Assembly: GCA_028278125.1 (NCBI GenBank)
Contig: JANQEY010000074.1
Coordinates: 1-64,000 of the forward strand
Reading direction: 5' to 3'
Origin: a bacterium
GTDB taxonomy: Bacteria; Electryoneota; Electryoneia; Electryoneales; Electryoneaceae
DNA length: 64,000 bases
Positions 47,136 to 56,349 of the stretch are shown here, piece after piece. Positions within the stretch are counted from its first letter, which is position 1, and each line of letters opens with the position of its first letter. The translations under genes and the position numbers were made by a program. The notes beneath the pieces were generated by a model. The model did not search any database. It was not told where the DNA came from and saw only the letters and a list, made by a program, of their open reading frames with translations.

Positions 47136-48863
47136 CTATTCAGGTGCAGTCCGGTTTAAATCATCCTCGTACCATCTTTCGAGTGTAGTCATCGCTTCTT
47201 TTTCATCTACCAGTAATTTTTCCCCGTCATATCGTCTTTTCAACTCGAGTTTATTTTCAGCCAGGTTACGTTCGCTGACAACCACCTGGAATGGATACCC
47301 CAACAGGTCAGCATCTTTAAATTTGAATCCGGGACGCACATCGCGATCATCAATTACAACAGCCCATCCTTTATCACTAAACTGCTGATACCATTTTTCA
47401 GCTGTCTTGAGGACCGATTCATCCTTTGACTTTAATGGTAGGATGATTATCTCGTAAGGCGCAACAGAAACAGGCCAGACAATACCATTTTCGTCAGCAC
47501 TTCCCTCAATTATAGAGGCAAGCAGCCTGCCGACCCCTATACCGTAACTTCCCATAACGATCGGGACTTCTTTACCGTTTTTATCGAGAACAGTGGCTCC
47601 CATTGCATCGCTGTACTTTGTACCCAGCTTGAAGATATGCCCCAATTCAATTGCACGTACTACCTTAAGTGCGGCACCACATTTCGGACAGGGTTCACCC
47701 TCTTTTATGGTACGGATATCAGCCCATTCGTCAGGTTCGAATGTTTCACCAACCTGGACTCCAACCACATGATAATCGTTCTTATTTGCGCCGGTTGCAC
47801 GGTTTTTTCCGCCTTTTAAACGGTTATCTGCTATAATTCTCAGCTTTCCCTTGAGACCGACAGGTCCCAGGAATCCGATTTCCGCCCCGACCAAATCCAG
47901 AACTTCTTCAGGATGAGCCGGCCTCATTGATGCGCCAAGCAGCGGAAGCAATTTAGCTTCGTTAACCTCCTCATCACCACGGATAAGAACCATCGCAAGA
48001 CCATCATCACCCATAAACACGAGCGATTTGATAAAACGGTCAGGTGTAAGTCCAAGGAATTCCGAAACCTCGTCAACCGTTCTCTTTTCAGGTGTATGGA
48101 CTTCTTTAAACTCTTCAGTATCCTCGTCCAATATTTCTTCTTTCAAAACTGATGTCGCGACTTCAATGTTTGCGGCGTAGCCACAGTCATTGCAGACAGC
48201 ACATGTATCCTCGCCCGCGTCCGACTCGACCATAAACTCTTCAGAACCCGTACCACCCATCAATCCACTGGAAGCACCGACGACAAAAAAGTCAATGCCA
48301 CACCTGCGGAATATCCTGCGGTAGGCACGGTCATGGTAGGTGTAGACCTCATCGAGATCATCATAATCAACCGTCAGGCTGTATGAATCCTTCATGAAAA
48401 ACTGGCGTGTCCGGAGTTCGCCACTGCGAGGACGTGGTTCATCACGGAACTTTGTCTGGATCTGGTACCAGATCTGCGGAAGCTCTTTATAACTGCGGAC
48501 TTCACCCCTTGCTATGCTGCAGATTATTTCTTCATGGGTTGGGGCGAGAACAAGTTCACGGTCTTTCCTGTCCTTCAGGTGGAACATCTCTGGGCCGAAA
48601 TCCTGTGCCCTGTTAGTCTCTTCCCATATCTCAACCGGATTCATAATCGGCAGATGGAATTCCTGTCCGCCGATCCTGTTCATTTCATCGCGGATTATAT
48701 TGATAATTTTTAACGCGGAGCGTTGCCCTATTGGCAGGTAATTATATACTCCGGCCATTAATGGACGGATTAATCCGGCACGGAGCATCAGTTTATGACT
48801 GGTGACAGTAGCGTCTGCCGGGATTTCTTTTAATGTGGGCATAAACGCCCGGGAAAGCCTCAT
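47136..48863 (-). CDS. proS: Prolyl-tRNA synthetase (bacterial type, with editing domain)
   Basis: 575 residues, the normal length of the long bacterial ProS. Class II motifs: L-M-R-A-G-L-I-R-P-L-M-A-G-V-Y, the T-H-E-E and F-R-D-E-P-R-P-R-S-G motif 2, and G-S-Y-G-I-G-V-G-R motif 3. The inserted YbaK-like editing domain lies around 225-385 and a C-terminal anticodon-binding domain follows. It charges tRNA-Pro. It is first in the minus-strand group before spt. Confidence 0.97.
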   Translation of the reverse strand: MRLSRAFMPTLKEIPADATVTSHKLMLRAGLIRPLMAGVYNYLPIGQRSALKIINIIRDEMNRIGGQEFHLPIMNPVEIWEETNRAQDFGPEMFHLKDRKDRELVLAPTHEEIICSIARGEVRSYKELPQIWYQIQTKFRDEPRPRSGELRTRQFFMKDSYSLTVDYDDLDEVYTYHDRAYRRIFRRCGIDFFVVGASSGLMGGTGSEEFMVESDAGEDTCAVCNDCGYAANIEVATSVLKEEILDEDTEEFKEVHTPEKRTVDEVSEFLGLTPDRFIKSLVFMGDDGLAMVLIRGDEEVNEAKLLPLLGASMRPAHPEEVLDLVGAEIGFLGPVGLKGKLRIIADNRLKGGKNRATGANKNDYHVVGVQVGETFEPDEWADIRTIKEGEPCPKCGAALKVVRAIELGHIFKLGTKYSDAMGATVLDKNGKEVPIVMGSYGIGVGRLLASIIEGSADENGIVWPVSVAPYEIIILPLKSKDESVLKTAEKWYQQFSDKGWAVVIDDRDVRPGFKFKDADLLGYPFQVVVSERNLAENKLELKRRYDGEKLLVDEKEAMTTLERWYEDDLNRTAPE

Positions 48864-49114
48864 AACCGTGTAACTCTCATGTAAAACCGTTAATTTGAAT
48901 ATTATCTACAGTTTCTAATCGTCTCCCCTTCCGGGGAATACAGTTCAGCAATCGCCAGATGAGGTGGACAATCAGGATTAAAACTATGGAGTATAACTCA
49001 TTATCCCCTATTGAGCAAGGAATGAACTATAAATGTGAATTGTTAAGATTTTATAAACTTCGGTTGAATATCAAACTGTACTTTGTGTTAATGAATATAA
49101 TTCAACAACATAAA
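48864..49114. other. Non-coding spacer
   Basis: About 250 bp upstream of proS and downstream of the Rieske-like gene; AT-rich, probably carrying the proS promoter. No gene or clear structure was seen. Confidence 0.5.
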
Positions 49115-49528
49115 TCAATCTACTGAAATGATTATTTTATTGCCTTCCTTTACAAGCGTGAATGGGGTTAGCGGATCACGTGCAGCGCCGGATTTTAAAT
49201 TTCCTTTATAGTCAAAAGTGGATTTTCCCAGGCTGCAGCATTGAACGGCCTGCCCGCCTGGAACAGGATCGAGACGACGACCGCCATGTGTACACTGGTT
49301 GCAGAAAGCATAGTACTCGTTGTCATCTCCCCTGACCAACAGAACTCGTTTCGGTAGATTTTCACCCTCAAACCGGACACCGGTTCCCGGTTCCGAAAGT
49401 TCAGGTGTTTTTGCGATATCAACCGTTAACCTGCCTTCTTTAAATTTCCAGCAAGATGGATCTTTAGGCGGATTGGTGGCTGGTTTTCCGATAATTCTCT
49501 GAAAGATATTTCTTTTTAATTTTCTCAT
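49115..49528 (-). CDS. Rieske-fold protein with one histidine ligand replaced
   Basis: 137 residues. The C-terminal 80 residues have the Rieske [2Fe-2S] pattern: Y-A-F-C-N-Q-C-T-H-G-G-R-R-L-D-P, then V-Q-C-C-S-L-G-K-S-T-F-D-Y-K-G. The first C-x-H is intact, but where the family has C-x-x-H-G-S the sequence is C-C-S-L-G-K-S, so the second histidine is Leu. Extra cysteines nearby (C-N-Q-C, C-C) could give a Cys3-His1 site. It may be a low-potential electron carrier or a degenerate fold without a cluster. It is a single gene, without an oxygenase partner. Confidence 0.75.
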   Translation of the reverse strand: MRKLKRNIFQRIIGKPATNPPKDPSCWKFKEGRLTVDIAKTPELSEPGTGVRFEGENLPKRVLLVRGDDNEYYAFCNQCTHGGRRLDPVPGGQAVQCCSLGKSTFDYKGNLKSGAARDPLTPFTLVKEGNKIIISVD

Positions 49529-49692
49529 CTTTATTCCCAGTTGATTTTAACACTTCCAGGTTCTCAAATTGAACAACACAAAAAATAATCTCCCCGCCTC
49601 TTTGGTCTTTAAGATACACCCCGAATAATCTTATCTTCAATTGGTATATCCTTTCATTGTTTCAAAGTTTCGAAATATCCGGGGAGAGAATC

Positions 49693-51111
49693 ATGAAAAT
49701 CGGAAATGGACATTTTGCATTCGTGGTTTCAATATCAGCACTAGTTTTTCTGACTATTGCCTTTTCCCCTCAATCAGAAGTTTTTGCACAAACTTCTACT
49801 AAATCGGATGATATAAAGAAGGTGCCAATTGCCGTGACAATTTTCCCGGGATTCAGCAGTACGGGAAAATATGGTCATAAAGTTGAGCCATCCTTTGCCC
49901 TTAACCTCGTAGGGCGTTATTCACGGTTAAATGGAGCCGAGTTTGGTTATTTCGCCAACTGGGAACTTGAATATGTTGATGGTGCTCAGTTTGCCGGATT
50001 TGCAAATGTTGTGGAAGGATGGGTAGACGGTGCACAATTTGCTGGCATGGTCAACTATGCCAAGGGTGACCAAAGATGGCTGGCAATGGCAGGTTTTACA
50101 AACTATTCGGGTGGTAATACAGAGGGTGCACAACTTGCGGGACTGGTAAACTATTCAGCTATTGACCAGTCTACTTTGGCAGCCGCAGGCATGGTCAATT
50201 TTTCAGGTGGACTCAGCGAGGGCGTTCAGCTTGCAGGATTGATTAACTATGCAGCAAGGGATCAGAAATGGATTGCCTTGTCCGGGTTAGGAAATTATTC
50301 GGGTGGGAATGTTACCGGATTTACCGCTACCACCTTACTTAACTATGTTGACGGTTCTTTTAAGGGTATCCAGGCAGCATACGGATTTAATATTGTCAGG
50401 AATAACCTTGAAGGATTACAGGTATCCGGTGTTGTAAACTACTCGGGCAAAATGGGAACGGGTATCCAGTGGGGTTCGATTAACTACGCTCACCAACTTG
50501 AAGGAATCCAGCTGAGTGTGCTGAACATCGGTGGTTCCCTCAATGGTATCCAATGTGGAGTGGTTAATATTGCCCGGAATGTGATAGGAACCCAGATAGG
50601 CGTCGTAAACATCTGCCGAGACATCCGTGGTGCGCCAATCGGATTAGTCAGTTATGTTCACAGTAATCCGCTTCGATTTGACCTCTGGGCAAGCGAAACC
50701 GGGCAACCTCATATTGCAGTCAGGTATGGGGCCCCAAGGGTTTATGGTCTCGCTTCAGTAGGAGCAAACTGGCTGGAAGATTCAGCTCATTATTTTTATG
50801 GTATCGGGATAGGCTACCATCACCCATTTGTGGAACATTACCTGGAAATAGACCTTATCAGTTACTACGTTGATAATGTTGATGTCGACAACGAAGAGAC
50901 TTCTATTTTAAATAAACTTCGTTGTACCTATGGTATCCCGATTAAGGAACGTTTAGATGTATTCGCTGGATTCACATTGAACTCGTTTATTTCAGGTGTT
51001 GAAAAGCCCGGTGATTTTGCATTGTGGGCCAGTGACGAACGGTTAAACGATGAGGAAGACGTTGACGGAATATTCATTTGGCCGGGATTTATCCTCGGAG
51101 TCAGGTTTTAG
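49693..51111 (+). CDS. Outer-membrane protein with LA_2272-type surface repeats
   Basis: 472 residues. Signal peptide (ending V-F-A-Q), then about ten imperfect repeats of 20-25 residues such as G-A-Q-F-A-G-M-V-N-Y, G-A-Q-L-A-G-L-V-N-Y, G-V-Q-L-A-G-L-I-N-Y, G-I-Q-C-G-V-V-N-I. The pattern G-x-Q-[LF]-[AS]-G-[LV]-[VI]-N fits the LA_2272 family of surface repeat proteins, likely a beta-solenoid or barrel. The C-terminus (P-G-F-I-L-G-V-R-F) ends in Phe as in outer-membrane barrels. The ATG at 49693 has GGGGAGAG upstream; a TTG at 49657 is less likely. It ends 11 bp inside the convergent methyltransferase gene. Confidence 0.75.
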   Translation: MKIGNGHFAFVVSISALVFLTIAFSPQSEVFAQTSTKSDDIKKVPIAVTIFPGFSSTGKYGHKVEPSFALNLVGRYSRLNGAEFGYFANWELEYVDGAQFAGFANVVEGWVDGAQFAGMVNYAKGDQRWLAMAGFTNYSGGNTEGAQLAGLVNYSAIDQSTLAAAGMVNFSGGLSEGVQLAGLINYAARDQKWIALSGLGNYSGGNVTGFTATTLLNYVDGSFKGIQAAYGFNIVRNNLEGLQVSGVVNYSGKMGTGIQWGSINYAHQLEGIQLSVLNIGGSLNGIQCGVVNIARNVIGTQIGVVNICRDIRGAPIGLVSYVHSNPLRFDLWASETGQPHIAVRYGAPRVYGLASVGANWLEDSAHYFYGIGIGYHHPFVEHYLEIDLISYYVDNVDVDNEETSILNKLRCTYGIPIKERLDVFAGFTLNSFISGVEKPGDFALWASDERLNDEEDVDGIFIWPGFILGVRF

Positions 51112-52048
51112 TAATTCTTTCAGCAATAGCATGTATATGTTTCTCGGTGGTGCCGCAGCAACCACCGAGTATTTTTAAACCAAGCTCTCCTGATGCTTCC
51201 AGCATAGCACCAGCAAACAATCCGGGATCCTCGGTATAAAATTCAGTTGATCCATCCAATTCCGCGGGATCCAGGCGTGAAGCATTTGCCTGGAGGCCTA
51301 CTATTCTCTCAATAAAATCATCACCCAAGCTGGAAATATTCCTTATTCCTTCCATCAGATTGGTCGGATGGATGCAGTTAAACATATACCTGGTTGGATT
51401 CGGATTTATAACAGAATCAATATATTCGATCGCTTTATTAATTGGGGTTCTATCAAGTAATTTACCTGTTTTCCGGGCTACAAAACTGATCATGTATGGC
51501 AGATGTGCAGTTGAAATCGCTTTTGCTATTCCAGTTGCTTCAGATAAGGACGGCATAGTTGAGGCCACGACAAAATCAACTCCTGAGGCTGCCAGCCATT
51601 CAGCCTGGGATTTATGGAAGAATTCAGCATCCTTTTCCGACAACGCTTCAACGGGATTGTATGCGTCACCTTTTGGTCCCATCAATCCACCAACAAGAAT
51701 CTTTTCTGAGTAAGCACCATAGCTGGAGCAGATATTCTGCAGGAATGAATAGTTATCCTGAATTAGCTTTTTACCATCCCCAACACCTGCTTTAGCCAGG
51801 GCGTCAGGATTTGCTTTCCAGGTGGGTAGCAATACTATAATCGGCAGGTCAAACTCATGACCAATATCAAGATACTCTCGGTAGATTTTTTCGAGAATTA
51901 TACGAGTGTTCTTGTCCTCATACATCCTCGCGTTATATAAATAAGGATCGAACTCAACGTCAAATTCACGGCTCAGTCTTTCAATAATCGATCCCTCAGC
52001 AAGGATGTATTTCTCTTTCGCCAGTATCCGCTCTAATTTATTATTCAT
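51101..52048 (-). CDS. Homocysteine S-methyltransferase family protein
   Basis: 315 residues of the TIM-barrel family. Zinc ligands are visible as N-C-I-H-P and the G-G-C-C-G-T motif near the C-terminus. The enzyme uses a methyl donor such as S-methylmethionine or betaine to methylate homocysteine or a related thiol. The donor is not predictable. The start overlaps the stop of the upstream transglutaminase gene by 8 bp (ATGAATAA), so translation is coupled. Member of the lemA-htpX-transglutaminase-methyltransferase unit. Confidence 0.87.
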   Translation of the reverse strand: MNNKLERILAKEKYILAEGSIIERLSREFDVEFDPYLYNARMYEDKNTRIILEKIYREYLDIGHEFDLPIIVLLPTWKANPDALAKAGVGDGKKLIQDNYSFLQNICSSYGAYSEKILVGGLMGPKGDAYNPVEALSEKDAEFFHKSQAEWLAASGVDFVVASTMPSLSEATGIAKAISTAHLPYMISFVARKTGKLLDRTPINKAIEYIDSVINPNPTRYMFNCIHPTNLMEGIRNISSLGDDFIERIVGLQANASRLDPAELDGSTEFYTEDPGLFAGAMLEASGELGLKILGGCCGTTEKHIHAIAERITKT

Positions 52049-53657
52049 CTTCTACGTCGGCAGGGCTCCATTCCCCGGTCGCTTCGGTGAAAATCTTCAC
52101 TGGCCCTTTGCTGATCCAGTGCTGGTCGTAATTATATCCCCAACCCAGGTATTCGGACGCTCCACCTCCGGTGGTTGTGATCAGGAAACGGTTATCCACG
52201 ACACCTATGGATTCCGCAACATCAGCCGGTTTTTCCTTGTCACCACCCTGCGGATCAACATGAATCCATCCATAGCCGGGCAGATAAACCTGGCTCCAGC
52301 GATGGAAATACTGGTCTGTTGAAGCATCATCCCCTCGTACCACTACAGCACCAACATACCGTGCCGGGATTCCAGCAGATCGGCACATCGAAATAAAGAC
52401 AAAAGTATACTCACTGCACGATCCGTTTCCCCTTTCAAGTACCTTCGGCGCAACATTCCAGCCGCCTGCAAGTTCGTAGTGGAGTCGTTCACGGATGTAT
52501 TTATGAATTTTTCTCATCTTCCAGTACAGGTTATTCTCATCACCAACCGCTTCTTTTACAGCACGCTTGATTATCGGATCGTTGATCATGTATTTGTCTT
52601 CATCGACCAGGTAAAGCTTTTGGATATCTTTGGGAATTTCATTTTCTGAGCGAACCTTGTGTGGATAGATATAATGATGAGCATCGGATAATTCAGCTGT
52701 TACCTCCATTGTCACCATGTTACGTTCAGATATGCCCAGGTCCTCAAGTTTAAAATACGCTATTCTCTGATTCCACCTGTCCTCGATGAACGCCATCGGT
52801 GCCGGATCAAACAAAACATCACTCTTTAGAACCTGGTTTGGCAGGTCAGATGGAAACGCGATATAGATATTCAGTTCAGGTACTTCACCCGGTCCATAAT
52901 TCCTGAACTCATAGTTCAAGGTCATGTTTAACGTTGTGCTGTTGCTGGTTTTAATAGGATTGTCGTCATCGATGACAAGTTTGTAAATTTTATCATCCTG
53001 GTAGTCAACATTCCAGAGGACTTTTCCATCAGTAGCCAGGCCACGCGGGTATTTTCCAGGAGAATCGAATCCGAAAACCACTTCTCCATGTTCGGAATCA
53101 ACAAGGTAAATCTTATCATCCCTGCGATCTGAGCACCAGATATACCCGTTCCACCATGTGAGTCCATCAGTATTTCTTGAGGGTGCCTGGTGGCTTACAA
53201 TTGTTGTGCCATCATCGGTTGAGATGCGGCTTATTTTCCTGCTACCGGCATCTCCCAGCCAGAGATATTTTCCATCCCAGGTGAGGCCATGAGGATTTGA
53301 TGTCGGCGATTCAATTGAGTTAATCGCCATCCCGGTTTTGATATCCAGCTGGATAATCCGGTTTTCTTCACCATCCACACACCAGAGATATTTTCCGTCC
53401 CATGCCAGTCCACGGGGTATGAAACCCGGTGCCGATATTGTTTTTTCTACTGAACCGTCACCTGGATTAACCGCATAGAGAGAATCGGAAAAACGATCCG
53501 CCATCCAGATATTTTTCCCATCAAATGTCAACCCTGTAGGGTGAGATGAAGGGATTCCGTTTGAACTAATTATATCACCGGGAGAAGCGATTAACGGATT
53601 TGTTGTTATAAGGAAAATTACTGCAATTAAAACTGCGACGGATAATTTCTTAAACAT
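52041..53657 (-). CDS. Secreted beta-propeller plus transglutaminase-like cysteine protease domain
   Basis: 538 residues. Signal peptide (to about 25), then about six NHL/streptogramin-lyase-like propeller repeats with D-G-K-Y-L-W and D-G-K-N-I-W motifs (30-240), a beta domain (240-350) and a transglutaminase core (350-510): Cys in R-G-N-G-S-C-S-E-Y, His in Y-F-H-R-W-S-Q-V, Asp in W-I-H-V-D-P. Likely a periplasmic or surface peptidase/transglutaminase. The ATG at 53657 is preferred to the TTG at 53669, which overlaps the GGAG ribosome site. Confidence 0.83.
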   Translation of the reverse strand: MFKKLSVAVLIAVIFLITTNPLIASPGDIISSNGIPSSHPTGLTFDGKNIWMADRFSDSLYAVNPGDGSVEKTISAPGFIPRGLAWDGKYLWCVDGEENRIIQLDIKTGMAINSIESPTSNPHGLTWDGKYLWLGDAGSRKISRISTDDGTTIVSHQAPSRNTDGLTWWNGYIWCSDRRDDKIYLVDSEHGEVVFGFDSPGKYPRGLATDGKVLWNVDYQDDKIYKLVIDDDNPIKTSNSTTLNMTLNYEFRNYGPGEVPELNIYIAFPSDLPNQVLKSDVLFDPAPMAFIEDRWNQRIAYFKLEDLGISERNMVTMEVTAELSDAHHYIYPHKVRSENEIPKDIQKLYLVDEDKYMINDPIIKRAVKEAVGDENNLYWKMRKIHKYIRERLHYELAGGWNVAPKVLERGNGSCSEYTFVFISMCRSAGIPARYVGAVVVRGDDASTDQYFHRWSQVYLPGYGWIHVDPQGGDKEKPADVAESIGVVDNRFLITTTGGGASEYLGWGYNYDQHWISKGPVKIFTEATGEWSPADVEDE

Positions 53658-53690
53658 ATTCGACTCCAATACACCTTCAATTTCTCTGGA

Positions 53691-54779
53691 TTATGTCATG
53701 GCTTTTACCCTGCGGATTCGTTCCTGCAGGGGAGGATGAGTACTCATCAGGGCTCCGGATTTAGCGCCGAATTTCCGGAGAGGATTAACTATGAACAGGT
53801 GTTGTGTCGCACGGTTCGCGGAAGGCAGGGGTATCTCCTCAACATGATTATCAAGTTTTTCGAGGGCATTGGCCAGTGCTACCGGATTACGTGTCAGCTC
53901 TACCGCCGTCGCGTCCGCCAGGTATTCGCGAGTTCTCGATATCGCCATCTGTAGCAACTTTGCAAAAACCGGGGCAAGGATAGCCAGCAGGATAGCGATA
54001 ATGATCAGGTAAGATCCGCTACTACCACTACCGGTTCGCCTGCTTCTCCCTCCCCACCACCAGCTTCTCCGCATGGCGTCAGCCAGCAAGACAATCGCAC
54101 CAACCATTGCTGCCACCAGCATAGCGTAACGGATATCAAAATTCCGTACATGTCCCATCTCATGAGCGACAACAGCCTGCAATTCTTCGCGATTCAGTTT
54201 TTTGATTAAACCACGTGTTACTGCGACAGATGCGTGCGCTGGGCTTCTTCCGGTAGCGAATGCATTTAATGCCTTGGTTTCTATCACATAAACCTTGGGC
54301 ATCGGCATACCTGACGCGATACTCATCTCTTCAACAACATTTATCAGGATAAAATCACGGACTTTGTCAGCAGGACGGGCTTTACTGACCCCCAGGATCA
54401 TTTTATCGCCAGCGAACCATGAAACCAGCATATAGATTACAGCGATTCCTACACCTGCAATAATCCCATAGAGGCTGTACCCGCCGAACCATTCACCGGC
54501 AGACCACCCCATAGCTACAATCAATAATGGAAAGAAAAACATGAGGGTGAGTGTCCGTCCGCGATTTGCCGAGATTTCACTGGCAAAGTCACGTTTTTCC
54601 AGGGATATATCACCTGGTTTGGCCAGTTCAGCGCCACCTGAATCCGAGGTGAACGCAGCCACCCCCGGATTGGATGCACCAACCTCGCCTGCTGCACTTT
54701 CGAAGACATCCCCACAAAGTTTACACATCGGGATTTCGTCGGGATTCTGATCATAACCGCATTTGGGACAGGTTTTCAT
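53691..54779 (-). CDS. HtpX-like M48 metalloprotease with N-terminal zinc ribbon
   Basis: 362 residues. The N-terminal zinc ribbon C-P-K-C ... C-K-L-C (first 25 residues) is followed by two transmembrane helices (about 77-120), the M48 active site V-V-A-H-E-M-G-H at about 204-211, another helical pair with a G-S-G-S-S-G-S loop, and the R-T-R-E-Y-L-A-D-A third-ligand region. HtpX proteases degrade misfolded membrane proteins with FtsH-like roles. Ordinary HtpX has no zinc ribbon; such extended forms occur next to lemA. It is 12 bp after lemA. The ATG at 54779 is preferred over TTG at 54785. Confidence 0.87.
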   Translation of the reverse strand: MKTCPKCGYDQNPDEIPMCKLCGDVFESAAGEVGASNPGVAAFTSDSGGAELAKPGDISLEKRDFASEISANRGRTLTLMFFFPLLIVAMGWSAGEWFGGYSLYGIIAGVGIAVIYMLVSWFAGDKMILGVSKARPADKVRDFILINVVEEMSIASGMPMPKVYVIETKALNAFATGRSPAHASVAVTRGLIKKLNREELQAVVAHEMGHVRNFDIRYAMLVAAMVGAIVLLADAMRRSWWWGGRSRRTGSGSSGSYLIIIAILLAILAPVFAKLLQMAISRTREYLADATAVELTRNPVALANALEKLDNHVEEIPLPSANRATQHLFIVNPLRKFGAKSGALMSTHPPLQERIRRVKAMT

Positions 54780-54791
54780 GGTCAATAAGAA

Positions 54792-55346
54792 CTAGCGCAG
54801 GTCAACTTTTACATTTTCCTTTTCGGACGCTGCAACTTCAAAATAATCTTCCTTGCCGAATCCGAACATCACAGCCACCATGTTTGACGGGAAAATTTCG
54901 ATCTTGTTGTTCATCCTCATGGCGGAATCGTTGTAGTATTGACGGGCGAAAGCGATCTTGTTTTCCGTGGAAGTCAGTTCTTCCTGGAGCTGGGTGACAT
55001 TCTGGTTGGCTTTCAGGTCAGGATAATTTTCAACCAATGCGAAAAGGCTTTTCAGAGCTCCCGTAAGGAGATTTTCAGCTTCAGAAGTTGCGTTAACGCC
55101 CTCCGCAGCCATTGCCATATTCCTTGCCTGGATTACCTTCTCGAGTGTTTCCTGCTCGTATTCCATGTAATCCTTAACGACCTCCACCAGGTTAGGGATA
55201 AGGTCATGGCGACGTTTTAACTGGACGTCTATCTGCGCCCACGCGTTTTTTACCTGGTTACGGGTTTTCACTAGCGTGTTGTACAACCCGATAATCCAGG
55301 CAATTATCACCACCAGGACAACTAACATAAATATGGTAAACGCCAT
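54792..55346 (-). CDS. lemA: LemA family protein
   Basis: 184 residues, typical length. An N-terminal transmembrane helix (about 3-22) is followed by a long helical bundle with Y-N-x-L-V-x-x-R-N-Q-V-K-N-A-W-A-Q-I-D-V-Q-L-K and R-R-H-D-L-I-P-N-L-V-E, then Y-N-D-S-A-M-R-M-N-N and F-P-S-N-M-V-A. Function unknown; the lemA-htpX pair is common and suggests a joint membrane quality-control role. First gene of the minus-strand operon that continues through htpX, the transglutaminase and the methyltransferase. Confidence 0.92.
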   Translation of the reverse strand: MAFTIFMLVVLVVIIAWIIGLYNTLVKTRNQVKNAWAQIDVQLKRRHDLIPNLVEVVKDYMEYEQETLEKVIQARNMAMAAEGVNATSEAENLLTGALKSLFALVENYPDLKANQNVTQLQEELTSTENKIAFARQYYNDSAMRMNNKIEIFPSNMVAVMFGFGKEDYFEVAASEKENVKVDLR

Positions 55347-55499
55347 CAGTTACCTCCTGATTTGTTTACGTTCTGTTTATTGAATCAAATTGTACGGTTT
55401 ACAGTTGTTAGTGGCAAGTAAAGGGGCTCGGTGTGGGAAGAATATTGCTAGATGATCACTGATGGTTCACCAATAAAAGGATATCCGTGATTTAATACT

Positions 55500-55870
55500 T
55501 TAGGTGTAATCCCAGATTTATGCGCCGTGGCGTACTTTCCTGTCCGCCAAATCCTTGGCGACGGCGGAACCTGGGATCTAGTGATGTAGCTCGGACCGCC
55601 CTCGGTCCGGGAACAAGCATGATAAAAACCATGACACCCGACAATAATGTCGGGCCACCCATCCGGCTGATATTTGATAGGACATCAGTGCGAGGAAACG
55701 AAGTGACGAACCAGAACGCAGTGTAGCTCAGTGGGTGTAGTTTCCCACCAACAAAGCAATCTAAACGTTTTCTCGAATAGGATTGAGATTGCTTCGCTAC
55801 GCTCGCAATGACGGCGGGTGGCCCTGTTGGCTTTGACAACAGGGTTTATTATTATTTCCTTGTGAAGACT
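55500..55870. repeat. Dense patch of palindromic intergenic repeats
   Basis: About 370 bp without a gene. It is a mosaic of short palindromes: CCCGACA/TGTCGGG (55637-55643 and 55648-55654), CCCTGTTG/CAACAGGG (55822-55829 and 55837-55844, followed by a T-rich run, possible terminator), and the 'ATTGCGAGCGTAGCGAAGC' theme common in many anaerobes. Words such as 'TTTATGCGCCG' and 'GGGATC' recur at 56.4 kb. Long reading frames through it are low-complexity artefacts. Confidence 0.7.
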
Positions 55871-55946
55871 TTGCATAGTTCTTTGATTTCGATTAGTGTA
55901 TATTTACAGCCAGGTTATACTATCTCAAATCCTGCGGACAATAGAC

Positions 55947-56309
55947 ATGCTGGCTTATATTCATACTCTTCTTATCTGCCTTGTCCCTTCAATCTTTCTC
56001 TCTTATGTCCTCACCTATCGCAGATTACGGAAGAATTATCCACCGGATACAGGTCCTTACGGTCTCTATTACAGGTATTGTTCAAAAAGCGCAGCGATGA
56101 TAACCTACCGTCATATTGCCGCGGGATTGTTAATAGGTGGGATTTCGGCATTGGTGATTATCGGTCTTCAAGTTTTCACTGATTTTGACCTGTTTACTGG
56201 TAACCTGGGAATGCTGTTAGTGTTTTCGATAATGTATTACCTCGCCTGGTTATACAGCTTCGCCAGCGGTCGTTTTAATCCGAAGAAGTATCGGGATATT
56301 TATAACTGA
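55947..56309 (+). CDS. Small membrane protein, unknown
   Basis: 120 residues from the ATG at 55947. Three probable transmembrane helices (about 2-22, 55-76 and 85-107), an R-R-L-R-K-N-Y-P-P-D-T-G loop with Tyr and Arg after the first, and a basic C-terminus (R-F-N-P-K-K-Y). No family recognised. It lies between two repeat patches with no partner gene. The TGA stop of this gene shows that TGA is an ordinary stop in this genome. Confidence 0.55.
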   Translation: MLAYIHTLLICLVPSIFLSYVLTYRRLRKNYPPDTGPYGLYYRYCSKSAAMITYRHIAAGLLIGGISALVIIGLQVFTDFDLFTGNLGMLLVFSIMYYLAWLYSFASGRFNPKKYRDIYN

Positions 56310-56349
56310 AAAAGAGCCAACAATTTCAAACTTCATTTATAAGAAATCC

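Noticed and set aside
55721..55800. TGTAGCTCAGTGGGT string resembling the 5' half of a tRNA
   Set aside because: No cloverleaf, anticodon stem or CCA-side acceptor pairing follows; it lies inside the palindromic repeat patch.
55492..55839. A 115-codon minus-strand frame in the repeat patch
   Set aside because: It reads through repeats only, has odd low-complexity composition and no ribosome site.
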